64,000 nt of DNA from Lentibacillus siamensis (GTDB taxonomy: Bacteria > Bacillota > Bacilli > Bacillales > Amphibacillaceae): positions 124,001 to 188,000 of the forward strand of contig NZ_BAAADS010000016.1 of NCBI RefSeq assembly GCF_039522605.1, written 5' to 3'. The position numbers were made by a program, and so were the translations under genes. Below are positions 17,680 through 26,879 of the stretch, piece by piece. Under the pieces are notes generated by a model that saw nothing but the letters and a program-made list of their open reading frames with translations, had not been told where the DNA came from and did not search any database. Within the stretch, counting starts at the first letter, position 1. The number at the start of each line of letters is the position of its first letter.

Positions 17680-19350
17680 TTACATCTTCTCCGGTGCATG
17701 AACCCCAAGCAATTGGAGGCTGTTTTGAATCGTGATCCGCACTGCTTTCATCAGAGCGATGCGTGCTTTGGTTCGTTCCGGGTCATCCGGGTTTAACACT
17801 TTTTCTGCATTGTAGAAACTATGCAGCAGGGATGCGAGGTCGAACACATACTGCGTAACTTTATGCGGTGTCTGCTTTTGTGCTGCATCGGCAACCGTCT
17901 GCGGGAATTCGCCGAGTTTTTTCAGCAGTTCGACTTCCTTTTCCGCGGTCAGCAGGTCAGCATTGTACGTTTCGTCAATTGCAAATCCTTTATCGTTGGC
18001 CTGTCTGAGCATGGTGCAAATCCTTGCATGAGCATACTGGACATAGTAGACCGGATTGTCGTTTGATTCCGATTTGGCAAGATCCATATCAAAATCCAAT
18101 GGTGTATCATTGGAACGCATGATAAAGAAATACCGGACTGCATCGGCACCGACTTCATCCAGCAGATCCCGCAGTGCAACGATTTTTCCGGTTCGCTTGG
18201 ACATCTTGACCAGTTCACCATTTTCAAACAAACGAACCATTTGAATGATTTGAACGCCAAATTTTGCTGCCGGATAACCAAGCGCCTGAATTGCAGCACG
18301 CATTCTTGCAATATAACCGTGATGATCGCCGCCCCATACATTGACAATCTGATCATAACCGCGCTCCAATTTGTTCTTATGATAGGCAATATCCGGTGTC
18401 AGATAGGTGTAATTACCGTCCTGTTTAATGAGCACCCGATCCTTATCATCACCGAATGCAGTGGAGCGGAACCAGACAGCACCATCCTGTTCATAGACAT
18501 AACCGTCATCTTTCAGCGTCTGAACGGCTTCATTCACTTTGTCGGCATTGTACAGCGACTGCTCCGAGAACCAGTTGTCAAAATGGACGCCGAAATCGTT
18601 CAAGTCTTTTTTTAATTTATCCAGCTCAAAATTCAGTCCATATTCCTTAAAAAAAGCAAGGCGTTCTTTCTCGTCAGTTTGTACCCATTTATCACCATAC
18701 TCGGCAGCAAGTGTTTTGCCGATGTCGATTATATCAGAGCCGCGATATCCGTCCTCCGGCATGTCTGCATCCATTCCGAGCGCCTCTTTGTATCGCACGT
18801 CAATCGACATGGCGAGATTATCAATCTGGCTGCCGGCATCATTAATATAATATTCCCGCTCTGTTTGGTAACCGGCCATTTCCAGCACATTGCAAAGCAC
18901 ATCGCCGAACGCCGCACCCCGGGCATGTCCAAGGTGCAGATCACCAGTCGGGTTAACGGAAACGAACTCCACCTGAACTCTTTCCCCATTACCTGCATCC
19001 GTTTTGCCGTATGATTCACCGGCGTTTAAAATAGTCGGAATCAATTCACCAAGATAGTCATCTTTCATGAAAAAATTGATGAAACCGGGTCCGGCAATTT
19101 CCACTTTGTCAACTGCCGCTTTCGTACTGTCCAGATGGTGCACAATATCATCGGCAATCTGACGGGGAGCCTTTTTGGCAATACGGGCAAGCTGCATCGC
19201 AATGTTGGTTGCGAAATCCCCATGTGCTTTTTCTTTCGGTTTTTCCAGGTTAATTGCCGGAAGCTCTGCTTTGGATGCAAGTTCAGCCTGCAAAACCGCC
19301 GCTTCAATTTCCTGTTTCAACATATCTTCTGTTTGTGCCAGGACGTTCAT
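17680..19350 (-). CDS. argS: Arginyl-tRNA synthetase
   Basis: Charges tRNA-Arg. The 556 residues are the class I form with the N-terminal Add1 domain, the HIGH-type motif in NPTGDLHLGHARGA, the KMSK motif in VKMSKRTGK and the C-terminal anticodon-binding helices. Its ATG overlaps the ywiB stop by four bases, so the two are translationally coupled as in B. subtilis. Confidence 0.97.
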   Translation of the reverse strand: MNVLAQTEDMLKQEIEAAVLQAELASKAELPAINLEKPKEKAHGDFATNIAMQLARIAKKAPRQIADDIVHHLDSTKAAVDKVEIAGPGFINFFMKDDYLGELIPTILNAGESYGKTDAGNGERVQVEFVSVNPTGDLHLGHARGAAFGDVLCNVLEMAGYQTEREYYINDAGSQIDNLAMSIDVRYKEALGMDADMPEDGYRGSDIIDIGKTLAAEYGDKWVQTDEKERLAFFKEYGLNFELDKLKKDLNDFGVHFDNWFSEQSLYNADKVNEAVQTLKDDGYVYEQDGAVWFRSTAFGDDKDRVLIKQDGNYTYLTPDIAYHKNKLERGYDQIVNVWGGDHHGYIARMRAAIQALGYPAAKFGVQIIQMVRLFENGELVKMSKRTGKIVALRDLLDEVGADAVRYFFIMRSNDTPLDFDMDLAKSESNDNPVYYVQYAHARICTMLRQANDKGFAIDETYNADLLTAEKEVELLKKLGEFPQTVADAAQKQTPHKVTQYVFDLASLLHSFYNAEKVLNPDDPERTKARIALMKAVRITIQNSLQLLGVHAPEKM

Positions 19351-19787
19351 TCGGCATCCTCCTTCTTTATGGTTAATTCCAGTTTGTGTTTCCGTTCTTC
19401 CTGCCCATTCAGGCTTACCGAATAATCAATTGTCAAAAATCCATTCTGCTCATCCGTCAGAGATTGAAAAGAAATTGTATCGGTATGTGTTTCCATATGT
19501 ATATTTCCATGCGGATGCTGGAATACATTTTCCGTTTTTCGGCTGGTATGAAATTGCTGATGCATCGCAACCGGACCAACGCGCTTAATGCTCACCTTAT
19601 CCGGATTGATGGTTATCAGGTTTTTAATCGGTGCACCGTCATCCGATGTTTCCTCAAACGTCAGAATGCAGCGATCGCCCTTTTCATAATACGCGCCGGT
19701 CGCATTAATCCTGTTATACTCCATTTGTCCGTCGTTATCAATGATTGTCTGCATGTTAATTGTAATGGATTTTGGCTTCAAGTTCAT
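19347..19787 (-). CDS. ywiB: DUF1934 beta-barrel protein YwiB
   Basis: Conserved Firmicutes protein of unknown biochemical function with a calycin-like barrel. I choose the ATG at 19787 (146 residues, GGAG 5 bases upstream), which matches the length of B. subtilis YwiB, rather than the frame's first start at 19805. It precedes and overlaps argS and is divergent from pbpG. The sequence has no signal peptide or membrane segment. Confidence 0.85.
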   Translation of the reverse strand: MNLKPKSITINMQTIIDNDGQMEYNRINATGAYYEKGDRCILTFEETSDDGAPIKNLITINPDKVSIKRVGPVAMHQQFHTSRKTENVFQHPHGNIHMETHTDTISFQSLTDEQNGFLTIDYSVSLNGQEERKHKLELTIKKEDAE

Positions 19788-19956
19788 CCTGCTCCGTTCC
19801 TGCAATGTATAATTTCCTATTATAGCGATAATGGCACCTGTTTATCAACACAAAAACCATTTTACACACGCACTTGGAAATATGCGACCTTTCCCGTTTA
19901 ATTCAGCCATCCTTTTCCCATAATGGTATTAATAATGTTTAATGGGGTAGGGCCGT

Positions 19957-22017
19957 ATGAAAAAATTTTTTCCGCAAAATAAATATTACCGGTTTCTATA
20001 TATCATTGGCGGCATGGCCATGCTTGGTGTTGCTGCACTTATATCTGTTTATTTTATCAGCTTTTTACTGGGACCGCCTAAACTTACAACCGAACAAAAC
20101 ACCATTTATTATGGCATTCATGATGAAGTCATCGGTGAAGAAAGCGGTGTTGAAAATCGGTATTGGGTCGACCTGGAGGATATATCGCCGCATGTGATCA
20201 ACGCAACACTTGCGATTGAGGATCAGCATTTTTATGAACATAATGGATTTGATTTGAAACGAATAGCTGGTGCCGTCCTTGCTGATCTAAAAAGCATGTC
20301 ACTGGAGGAAGGCGCAAGCACACTAACCCAGCAGTACGCCAGAAATCTTTTTTTGTCCCATGAAAAAACGTGGATCCGTAAAATAAAGGAAGCCTTTTAT
20401 ACGATTCGCATTGAAATGTACTACTCCAAAAATGAAATTCTCGAAGGCTACCTGAACACAATCTACTTTGGCCATGGTGCATATGGCATCGAAGCGGCCA
20501 GTCGGTTTTTTTACGATAAACCGGCGAGTGACCTGACATTAGCTGAGGCATCGATGCTTGCTGCAATTCCGAAAGGGCCGTCCTATTATTCTCCATTAAA
20601 TGACAGGGAAAATGCCGAAGAACGGCAGCAACAAATCCTGGCGACTATGCGGGATAATGACATGATCACCGAACAGCAATATTTTCTTGCAGCACACGCA
20701 AACCTGGCTTTTTCCGGAAAAGATGAGCAGGAAAACCCTGCTGCAGCACCTTATTTTCAGGATACCGTCTTATTAGAAGCTGCAAGGGTTCTCGACCTTG
20801 ACAAAGAGTCCATCCGCTCCGGCGGCTATAAAATCTTTACGACACTTGATAAGTCCATGCAGAAAAAACTGGAGAAAAACGCAGCCACTGTTATTGATAA
20901 TTCCAGTGAAATTCAGGTTGGTGCCATGGCAATGGATCCGAAAACGGGTGGTATTCGTGCATTAATTGGCGGTAAAAACTATCAGGAAAGCCAGTTTAAC
21001 CGGGCTGTACGGGCGAAACGTATGCCGGGATCCACATTTAAACCTTTTCTGTACTACGCTGCCCTTCGAAACGGCTACACACCAAGTACGATGCTGGTGA
21101 GCAAGCCGACAGCTTTTAAGCTTGAAGATGGCGAGGTATATCAGCCAAGCAATTTCAATGGCTACTATGCCAACAAACCAATATCACTGGCACAGGCATT
21201 AGCGCTGTCAGATAATGTGTATGCTGTTAAAACAAACCTTTACCTTGGTACCGGAAAACTAGTTGATACCGCACGGAAATTCGGAATCAACGGTAAACTC
21301 CCGGCAGTACCTTCCCTCGCGCTCGGAACAGCATCAGTTACTGTCGAGGACATGGTAACCGGCTATGGGATGATTGCCAATGGCGGCAATGAGATCGAAG
21401 GACACACGATCCAGAAAATTGTTAACCGGCGCGGAAAAGTTGTCTTTGAACGGGATACCTCCTCCGGCAAGCAAGTATTAGATGAGCAGACCACGTTCGT
21501 GTTGACCCAACTATTGACTGGAATCTTTGATCACGCACTGGATGGCTATATGTCCGTAACCGGCTCGACAATCGCCGGTGAATTAAACCGAACGTATGCC
21601 GCCAAGTCCGGCACGACCAATTCGGACAGCTGGATGATCGGCTACAGTCCATCACTCGTAATGGGAGTTTGGACAGGATATGACAATAATAATCAAATCG
21701 TAAAATCAGCGGAATTAGCCTATGCGAAAGATATTTGGGCAGGGTTTATGACAGCTGCGCACCAGGACGTGCCCGAGCAAGGATTCACCGCTCCGGACGG
21801 GGTTGTTGGAGTGATGATTGACCCGGTCACCGGTAAACGGGCAACACCATACTGTGAAACTGGGCGGGTGATGTATTTTGAAAAAGGCACCGCACCAAAG
21901 ACACATTGCACAAAACATATGCCAGACAATGGCGGGGAGATTGAACCTGACCCTGATAAGAAGGTCCGTGAAGAGGATAAAGGCATTTTTGAAAAATTGT
22001 TTGATGCGTTGTTTTGA
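19957..22017 (+). CDS. pbpG: Bifunctional penicillin-binding protein (PBP2D/1A family)
   Basis: Class A PBP with glycosyltransferase and transpeptidase activities, anchored in the membrane. The 686 residues show one helix (about 13-37), the glycosyltransferase Glu in EDQHFYEHNGFD, TLTQQYARNL, then the transpeptidase SxxK (STFK), SDN and KSGT motifs. Synteny with ywiB/argS and ywhD identifies it with B. subtilis pbpG, a forespore gene involved in spore peptidoglycan. Upstream, GTTTA and CATAATG lie roughly where sigma-F/sigma-G elements would be, but spacing is not ideal. GGGGTAGGG is a weak ribosome site. Confidence 0.9.
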   Translation: MKKFFPQNKYYRFLYIIGGMAMLGVAALISVYFISFLLGPPKLTTEQNTIYYGIHDEVIGEESGVENRYWVDLEDISPHVINATLAIEDQHFYEHNGFDLKRIAGAVLADLKSMSLEEGASTLTQQYARNLFLSHEKTWIRKIKEAFYTIRIEMYYSKNEILEGYLNTIYFGHGAYGIEAASRFFYDKPASDLTLAEASMLAAIPKGPSYYSPLNDRENAEERQQQILATMRDNDMITEQQYFLAAHANLAFSGKDEQENPAAAPYFQDTVLLEAARVLDLDKESIRSGGYKIFTTLDKSMQKKLEKNAATVIDNSSEIQVGAMAMDPKTGGIRALIGGKNYQESQFNRAVRAKRMPGSTFKPFLYYAALRNGYTPSTMLVSKPTAFKLEDGEVYQPSNFNGYYANKPISLAQALALSDNVYAVKTNLYLGTGKLVDTARKFGINGKLPAVPSLALGTASVTVEDMVTGYGMIANGGNEIEGHTIQKIVNRRGKVVFERDTSSGKQVLDEQTTFVLTQLLTGIFDHALDGYMSVTGSTIAGELNRTYAAKSGTTNSDSWMIGYSPSLVMGVWTGYDNNNQIVKSAELAYAKDIWAGFMTAAHQDVPEQGFTAPDGVVGVMIDPVTGKRATPYCETGRVMYFEKGTAPKTHCTKHMPDNGGEIEPDPDKKVREEDKGIFEKLFDALF

Positions 22018-22215
22018 GGCATTGCTACTGATTGAGGGCCCCATCTAAAGAGTGTTTTTCTCATTTTTTTTGGCCCCTTTCCCATTTGACGCTGCCTCTC
22101 CCAATTGAAGGGTCCAATTTACAACTAATCTACCTCTCAAATTCAACAACATTTCATAATCATTGTTGCTGTCCAACAATTGAAATAAACTGCGACACAG
22201 TATGATGCTCTACCA

Positions 22216-22389
22216 CCGCTGCGGAAATACACGTCGCTTTCCGTGGGCGGCTGATGAGCCTCCTTGTGCTCGTCGTGTTGCAAGCATATTCAGTGGTGTT
22301 ACACTCCTCGCAAAAAAGATCGCTACCGCGCTGCGGGGTCTCATCTAGGCCTCTGCTCCCACAGGAGTCTCCGCGTATTTCCTCCGCTA
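22216..22389 (+). repeat. MITE-like dispersed repeat R1, copy 2 (internally deleted)
   Basis: Same ends as the copy at 3870 (GCGGAAATACACGTCGC... ending GTATTTCCTCCGCT) but lacking about 60 bases of the interior, including the segment around GCATAAGTGCGACAT. Copy 3 lies inverted at 23659. Confidence 0.85.
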
Positions 22390-22455
22390 TTATTACGTTT
22401 ATGACTCTTTGCTTATAGAATAACGGTTGATACCACTACACTAGTCCGGGTAAGC

Positions 22456-22571
22456 GGAGGGCGGTGACTCCTGCGGGAACAGCACGTGTCCGAAGACCCC
22501 GCAGAGTGATTTTCTCGAGGAGGCTGCGGCCGTGCCCGCGGAAAACATCCGCCCGAAGCGATCCCGGGCGG
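22456..22571 (+). repeat. GC-rich dispersed repeat R2, copy a
   Basis: Begins GGAGGGCGGTGACTCCTG and ends near CATCCGCCCG. An inverted near-copy lies at 23451-23587. R2 shares GACTCCTGYGGGA and AGACCCCGCAG segments with R1, so the two families are related. Confidence 0.85.
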
Positions 22572-22582
22572 TAGGGCGCAAA

Positions 22583-22630
22583 ACAAAAAAGAAGCTGACT
22601 CTCAATAACGGAGTCAGCCTCTTTTTTGTC
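22583..22630. terminator. Bidirectional terminator between pbpG and ywhD
   Basis: GCTGACTC/GAGTCAGC stem flanked by AAAAAAGA and TCTTTTTT. It sits between convergent pbpG (+) and ywhD (-). Confidence 0.9.
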
Positions 22631-22729
22631 CTAGTAATACATGAGTTAGCCCATGTATACATATTTTACAAATTTCCGGTTGAAAGTACAAGATTTTAAA
22701 TTATTGTTCATAATTCAGTCACAAAGTGT

Positions 22730-23257
22730 TCACGATTCCGGAAGTGCTTCTTTAAGCACATTGCCGGAGTTATTCCAATAATCCCCGCCTTCAAAGTCAG
22801 CAAGGAAATCTTTCAATAATTTTTTGGAGTGGTCATCCATATGCTCAATCATGATCTTGCCTTTCAGTGACTTATCCATATGTGTCACGTGTTCCGGCAT
22901 GGATTTGTAGGCACGTTTAATCGAACGATCGACACGAATTTCACTGCCGCATACCCCGGAAAAATACGGACCATTTTCACCTTTTTCCACCGTGACCCAG
23001 ACAATCCAATATAGTTTCCCATTTGGTACCTCATCTTTGTTCGGTAAAAACTTCACACGGCGTTCCACTTCACTGCGAGCGTGCATTGCGCCCATGTCAA
23101 CAAACGCCCGGTCTTCATTTGGATCAATTATAACCGGAGACATATTTTCAAGGCTGATGGCACCAATCCCATAGCCGCCATGGCCGTCAGTGGAATCATC
23201 CTTTAGTATCGTAAACTGATTGGTTTTCTTTTTATCAGAAGATTGTTCTGAACTCAT
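22730..23257 (-). CDS. ywhD: YwhD family protein
   Basis: Conserved Bacillaceae protein of unknown function; 175 residues, soluble, with the family segments DSTDGHGGYGIGAISLEN and VDMGAMHARSEVE. No catalytic motif is recognisable to me. GGAGGGTCC lies before the ATG. It is next to pbpG as in B. subtilis but isolated on both sides by inverted repeat pairs. Confidence 0.87.
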   Translation of the reverse strand: MSSEQSSDKKKTNQFTILKDDSTDGHGGYGIGAISLENMSPVIIDPNEDRAFVDMGAMHARSEVERRVKFLPNKDEVPNGKLYWIVWVTVEKGENGPYFSGVCGSEIRVDRSIKRAYKSMPEHVTHMDKSLKGKIMIEHMDDHSKKLLKDFLADFEGGDYWNNSGNVLKEALPES

Positions 23258-23450
23258 TACTTGGACCCTCCTTCAAGCTTTGGCTCAATTGTAGCACAGG
23301 TTGGCGGGGTATTTCACATGCTAGCGCTTTGATGCCAAATCGTGCATCAGTTATGAACTCAACTTTCGCACCAATAAAATAATCTTAAACTGTCAACAGT
23401 GGTGAAGTTGAATCGTTTCTAATTGCTGCTTGACAATCTTAAAAAATGTT

Positions 23451-23587
23451 CATCCGCCGCGTTTGACTTCCGTTCCGGGCGGATGCTTTCCGCGGGCACG
23501 GCCTCAGCCCTCCTCGGAAGAAACCCACTTCCTGCGGGGTCTTCGGACTCGTGCTTTTCCCGCAGGAGTCACCGCCCTCCACTCCAA
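23451..23587 (-). repeat. GC-rich dispersed repeat R2, copy b (inverted)
   Basis: Read on the minus strand it gives GGAGGGCGGTGACTCCTG and onward, matching copy a at 22456 over most of its length, with a short extension near GGGTTTCTTCCGAGG. Confidence 0.85.
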
Positions 23588-23658
23588 TCAAACGCTGATT
23601 TAGTTCACTGGAGATGTTTAGCTATCTATCAATATCGATATCAGCAGAGTGGATAATA

Positions 23659-23893
23659 CAGCGGAGGAAATACGCGGAGACTCCTGTGGGAGCAGAGGCC
23701 TAGATGAGACTCCGTAGCGCGATAGCGATCTTTTTTGCGAGGAGTGTAACACCACTGAATATGCTTGCAACACGACGAGCACAAGGAGGCTCAACAGCCG
23801 CCCACGGTAAAGAAGACACAGCGAAAGTGTTTTTCTGGAGCTGATGTCGCACTTATGCTGGCAGTAAAAGCGACGTGTATTTCCGCAGCGGCA
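23659..23893 (-). repeat. MITE-like dispersed repeat R1, copy 3 (inverted, full length)
   Basis: Begins GCGGAGGAAATACGCGG and ends GTATTTCCGCAGCGG, the same inverted termini as copy 1, and includes the interior segment missing from copy 2. Confidence 0.85.
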
Positions 23894-24019
23894 GACTAAC
23901 ACCCACATAAAATTAATCCAAAGTCAATCCACTCAATATATCTCATGTCCCTGTACGGTCATCAATACTAATCTACCCATTTGACCTGCGAAAGTTGAGT
24001 TATGAATTTACAAAAACCT

Positions 24020-24049
24020 GCATAACCCACCTAAAAGAGGGATTGAAAC
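24020..24049 (-). repeat. Single CRISPR-repeat-like sequence
   Basis: Read on the plus strand this ends CCTAAAAGAGGGATTGAAAC. The ACCTA...GAGGGATTGAAAC pattern is that of many class 1 CRISPR repeats. Only one copy is present, with no spacer-repeat periodicity and no cas gene, so it is at most a relic or a chance likeness. Confidence 0.3.
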
Positions 24050-24116
24050 TAATCTTTTTCTATGTTTAAATTAATCATCAAGAATAATCATAAATTTTCG
24101 GGTGTCCGTGTATTAT

Positions 24117-24145
24117 TTGCAAACTTTTGAACATAATTATATAAT
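24117..24145 (+). promoter_or_regulatory. Sigma-A promoter of the intergenic RNA
   Basis: TTGCAA (24117-24122), a 17-base spacer and a perfect TATAAT (24140-24145). Expected start of transcription about 24152. No protein gene follows before a strong terminator at 24386. Confidence 0.75.
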
Positions 24146-24151
24146 ATGATT

Positions 24152-24440
24152 ACAACTCATGCAGTTGTCTTGAATAGTGCAACACGCATTCTCTTGGACG
24201 ACAGGTCTTACCATCCAACTTAGAGTTTGGACGAACTTGGCTGAAAGTTTTACTTACCTTTCGTAGCTGAGTTAAGATCAAACTCTCCAAGTTTATCTAC
24301 TTAAGCTACAGGAGAGTTTTCATGTTTCAGTACCATTTTTTAGGTAACAATTATCGTAACAAAAACTCTAAGGTAAGATCGAAGCAAAAAAGCACACCTC
24401 CTAAAGATGTCTTACTAACATCAGAGGTCGTGCTTTTTTG
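24152..24440 (+). ncRNA. Candidate structured small RNA, about 290 nt
   Basis: Bounded by a good promoter and a strong terminator, with no ORF of note. Long-range stem: TCTTAC (24206-24211) with GTAAGA (24373-24378) and CTTAGAGTTT (24219-24228) with AAACTCTAAG (24363-24372). Inside: hairpin AACTTGGCT/AGCTGAGTT (24234-24242/24265-24273, two G-U pairs) extended by AAAG/CTTT, and hairpin AAACTCTCC/GGAGAGTTT (24280-24288/24311-24319). The segment AAACTCT near 24280 could also pair with AGAGTTT of the outer stem, so two folds compete. It does not resemble 6S, tmRNA, SRP RNA, RNase P RNA or a T-box. The terminator is AAAAAAGCAC/GTGCTTTTTT (24386-24395/24430-24439). Confidence 0.6.
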
Positions 24441-24904
24441 TACGTAAGCACCCTTTCAAGTGTTTCAGGATACCAGCTGCAACCATCTTACCCTATAAAT
24501 ACATTATCAGAACTCAAGTACTTATGACAGCATCTTTCATGACCCTTGGACAGACCAATCCAGTGCTTACAGTCTATGTATCCCTCAATCAACCCTACTC
24601 AGGTACTTTATTACTCTAGATGTTCTATGTGCGCTGTTAATCAAAGATGTTCAAACAAATCACATATAAATTCTTACATACAGCTGTGATGTAAAATACT
24701 ACCCGAGCCCAACTCTCGGGTTTCTTTATTTTTTCGTGTTGTTTCCTTTGTCTTCTTGAATAGTATTGCAACGACGCACCCTCCCTTCTAGGGAAGACGC
24801 AGTCCTTGGCTTGATAACCTATATTTTACCATAACCTAAAGCTATTTTTATGGTTAATGCATTAAATTGCTTAAATAAAAAAAAGCTTATTTACACTTCC
24901 GCTA
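24441..24904. other. Non-coding, A/T-rich accessory stretch
   Basis: No credible ORF on either strand. It has a plus-strand terminator at 24701 and a segment near 24747-24777 (CTTGAATAGTATTGCAACG) resembling 24169-24187 (CTTGAATAGTGCAACACG), about 580 bases apart. It could be debris of an inserted element whose ends these are; no transposase is recognisable. Confidence 0.4.
24701..24732 (+). terminator. Rho-independent terminator, plus strand
   Basis: ACCCGAG/CTCGGGT stem, 7-base loop, followed by TTCTTTATTTTTT. With no plus-strand gene before it, it implies a second transcript from 24.44-24.70 kb or read-through of the small RNA. Confidence 0.75.
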
Positions 24905-25414
24905 TCAAACAGGCGGATTTTCACGTAATGATGTAATAAACGATTGCGCATCGCTGATTTCTTCGTCCGTATATTTTTGCTTTGGCTTGACGGTATGTAT
25001 TTTTTCAATCAGCTGGTTTACCGGTAAATCGTTAAAAAAGAGCATGGTCGAAACAAGTTCAAGGAAACGGGAACTTTTCTCCTGCAAACGTGCAACCTGT
25101 GTTGTCATCTCCGGCATGTCCATTTTAAATTGATTTAAAAAGGCTTTCCCGTCATCGGTAATCGTATAATTGTATTGAAAATAATTGCTTCGTTCCTCTT
25201 TCTCCTCGGCAATGAATCCGAGATTGCACAGCTCTTCCACACGCAGTGACAACTCCTCGGAATAGGGTCCATAAAAATGAAACTGATATTTTTCTTCAAA
25301 TGGTACGTGACACTGCTGTAAAATATAGATCATTTTCTGCAGCTTTTTCCGTCCGCTGATGTCTTGTGCCACTGAAAAAAATTGCATTAACTTCGCATGA
25401 TTCGTCAACATCAT
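24905..25414 (-). CDS. ywgA: YwgA family protein
   Basis: Conserved Bacillaceae protein of 169 residues, function unknown. The N-terminal part (about 10-90: GRKKLQKMIYILQQ, FHFYGPYSEEL, LCNLGFI) resembles the SocA/Panacea-like antitoxin-associated helical domain, an impression rather than a firm assignment. GGAGG lies 8 bases before the ATG. It is 63 bases downstream of ywfO in the same orientation, as in B. subtilis. Confidence 0.82.
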   Translation of the reverse strand: MMLTNHAKLMQFFSVAQDISGRKKLQKMIYILQQCHVPFEEKYQFHFYGPYSEELSLRVEELCNLGFIAEEKEERSNYFQYNYTITDDGKAFLNQFKMDMPEMTTQVARLQEKSSRFLELVSTMLFFNDLPVNQLIEKIHTVKPKQKYTDEEISDAQSFITSLRENPPV

Positions 25415-25477
25415 TTCTCATTCCTCCGTATATAGTGAAACTTCAATAAGCATATAAGGGGACCCCCTCCCGTCTCG

Positions 25478-26782
25478 TCAGTTTCGGGCGGGAGATAAAA
25501 GGTCCAAAATTCTACTTTTAACAGGATCATCATCGGTAAGACTTTCCAGCATGTCCCTGGGAAAATACAGCTTGTGGTCCGTCCGTTTTTTTCCGGAAAT
25601 GGATTCCACAATATCCGAGTGACGCGACAGCTCCTTCAGCCCGCCATCCGGCATTAGCAAGTGAATCGGCAGGCGTTCTTCCTCTTCCCCGGGACGGTAA
25701 AAGTCATACGGCAGATCAGACGAGGAATCAACGACCAGATAATATTCCGGGTCTATTCCCGCCTTCTGAAACAGCCGGTAGAGTTCCATCCATTCGTTCA
25801 TCTGCTGGTTCGGATTGAATTCGATATACTTAAATAAGCGCCGGTTCACGAACCGCTCGCACAAATCGCGCAGTATATCATCATCTTCCTCCTGCCACAA
25901 CTGGAAATAATAGGAAACAATCGACTCATCCAGCTTCAAATAATCACTGAGATCCACCTGTTCTTTAAAAAACGAGATAAAATGGATCGGCTTCAGTTTG
26001 AATGTGTAATTTTCTTCAAAAAGATATTTGGCCCGGTGCAGTATTCTCGATAAAATCACTTCCGCGCTTCTCGTAACCGGGTGAAAATAAACCTGCCAGT
26101 ACATCTGATAGCGGCTCATAATATAATCTTCCACCGCGTGCATGCCGCTCGATTTAATGACAACCTGATCCTCTATCGGGCGCATCACACGGAGAATCCG
26201 CTCCATATCAAAATGACCGTAACTGACGCCGGTAAAATAAGCATCACGCTGCAAATAATCCATCCGGTCGGCATCAATCTGACTGGAAATCAGGCTGACC
26301 ACGAGTTTGTCCTCATATGTCTTATTAATGACATCAGCAACTTTTTTGGAAAAACCGGGCGAAACACATTCCAATATCCGGTTTATTTCCGTGTCGCCTA
26401 CAATAATCTGCTTGGTGAAATACTCATGATCCAGCTTGAACACTTTCTCGAACGAATGGGAAAATGGACCATGCCCCAAATCATGCAGAAGCGCTGCACA
26501 CAAACACAGCAACCGTTCGTCGGGATTCCAGTGCGGACGCCCCTGGAAGTTATACAAGATGCGGCGGACAATTTCATACACGCCAAGCGAGTGGTTGAAC
26601 CGGCTGTGTTCGGCGCCGTGGAATGTCAAATAGGTGGTGCCAAGCTGCTTGATTCGCCGCAGCCGCTGGAATTCAGGTGTGGCAATCAAATCCCAAATCA
26701 CCCGATCCTGCACGTGAACGTAACGGTGAACAGGATCTTTAAACACTTTTTCTTCGTTTAATTGTTCGTCTTTATATGCCAT
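25478..26782 (-). CDS. ywfO: HD-domain phosphohydrolase YwfO
   Basis: dNTP triphosphohydrolase-like HD protein. The 434 residues carry the metal-binding signature HSRFNHSLG, then LLHDLGHGPFSHSFE, and a distal Asp in SSQIDADRMDYLQRDA. I use the ATG at 26782 (MAYKDEQ), which gives the length of B. subtilis YwfO (433); the frame is open further up without a ribosome site. Divergent from lipL across 97 bases. Substrate in this organism is not shown by sequence. Confidence 0.88.
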   Translation of the reverse strand: MAYKDEQLNEEKVFKDPVHRYVHVQDRVIWDLIATPEFQRLRRIKQLGTTYLTFHGAEHSRFNHSLGVYEIVRRILYNFQGRPHWNPDERLLCLCAALLHDLGHGPFSHSFEKVFKLDHEYFTKQIIVGDTEINRILECVSPGFSKKVADVINKTYEDKLVVSLISSQIDADRMDYLQRDAYFTGVSYGHFDMERILRVMRPIEDQVVIKSSGMHAVEDYIMSRYQMYWQVYFHPVTRSAEVILSRILHRAKYLFEENYTFKLKPIHFISFFKEQVDLSDYLKLDESIVSYYFQLWQEEDDDILRDLCERFVNRRLFKYIEFNPNQQMNEWMELYRLFQKAGIDPEYYLVVDSSSDLPYDFYRPGEEEERLPIHLLMPDGGLKELSRHSDIVESISGKKRTDHKLYFPRDMLESLTDDDPVKSRILDLLSPARN

Positions 26783-26879
26783 ATCTACAACCCGTTTCTT
26801 TTCGACAACATTTATTATATTATATAATAGATGTACAAACTTAAAAAGAGTCAATCTTGACATGCAAAAGGAGAAAACA

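Noticed and set aside
19860..19956. Sigma-F/sigma-G promoter for pbpG
   Set aside because: GTTTA and CATAATG are present but 18 bases apart, longer than either consensus allows; not called as a feature.
22441..22662. 73-codon minus-strand frame near ywhD
   Set aside because: It is repeat R2 plus the pbpG/ywhD terminator read through.
24020..24900. A CRISPR array or insertion sequence with transposase
   Set aside because: Only one repeat-like unit and no ORF of transposase or Cas type on either strand; recorded as a finding instead of a feature call.
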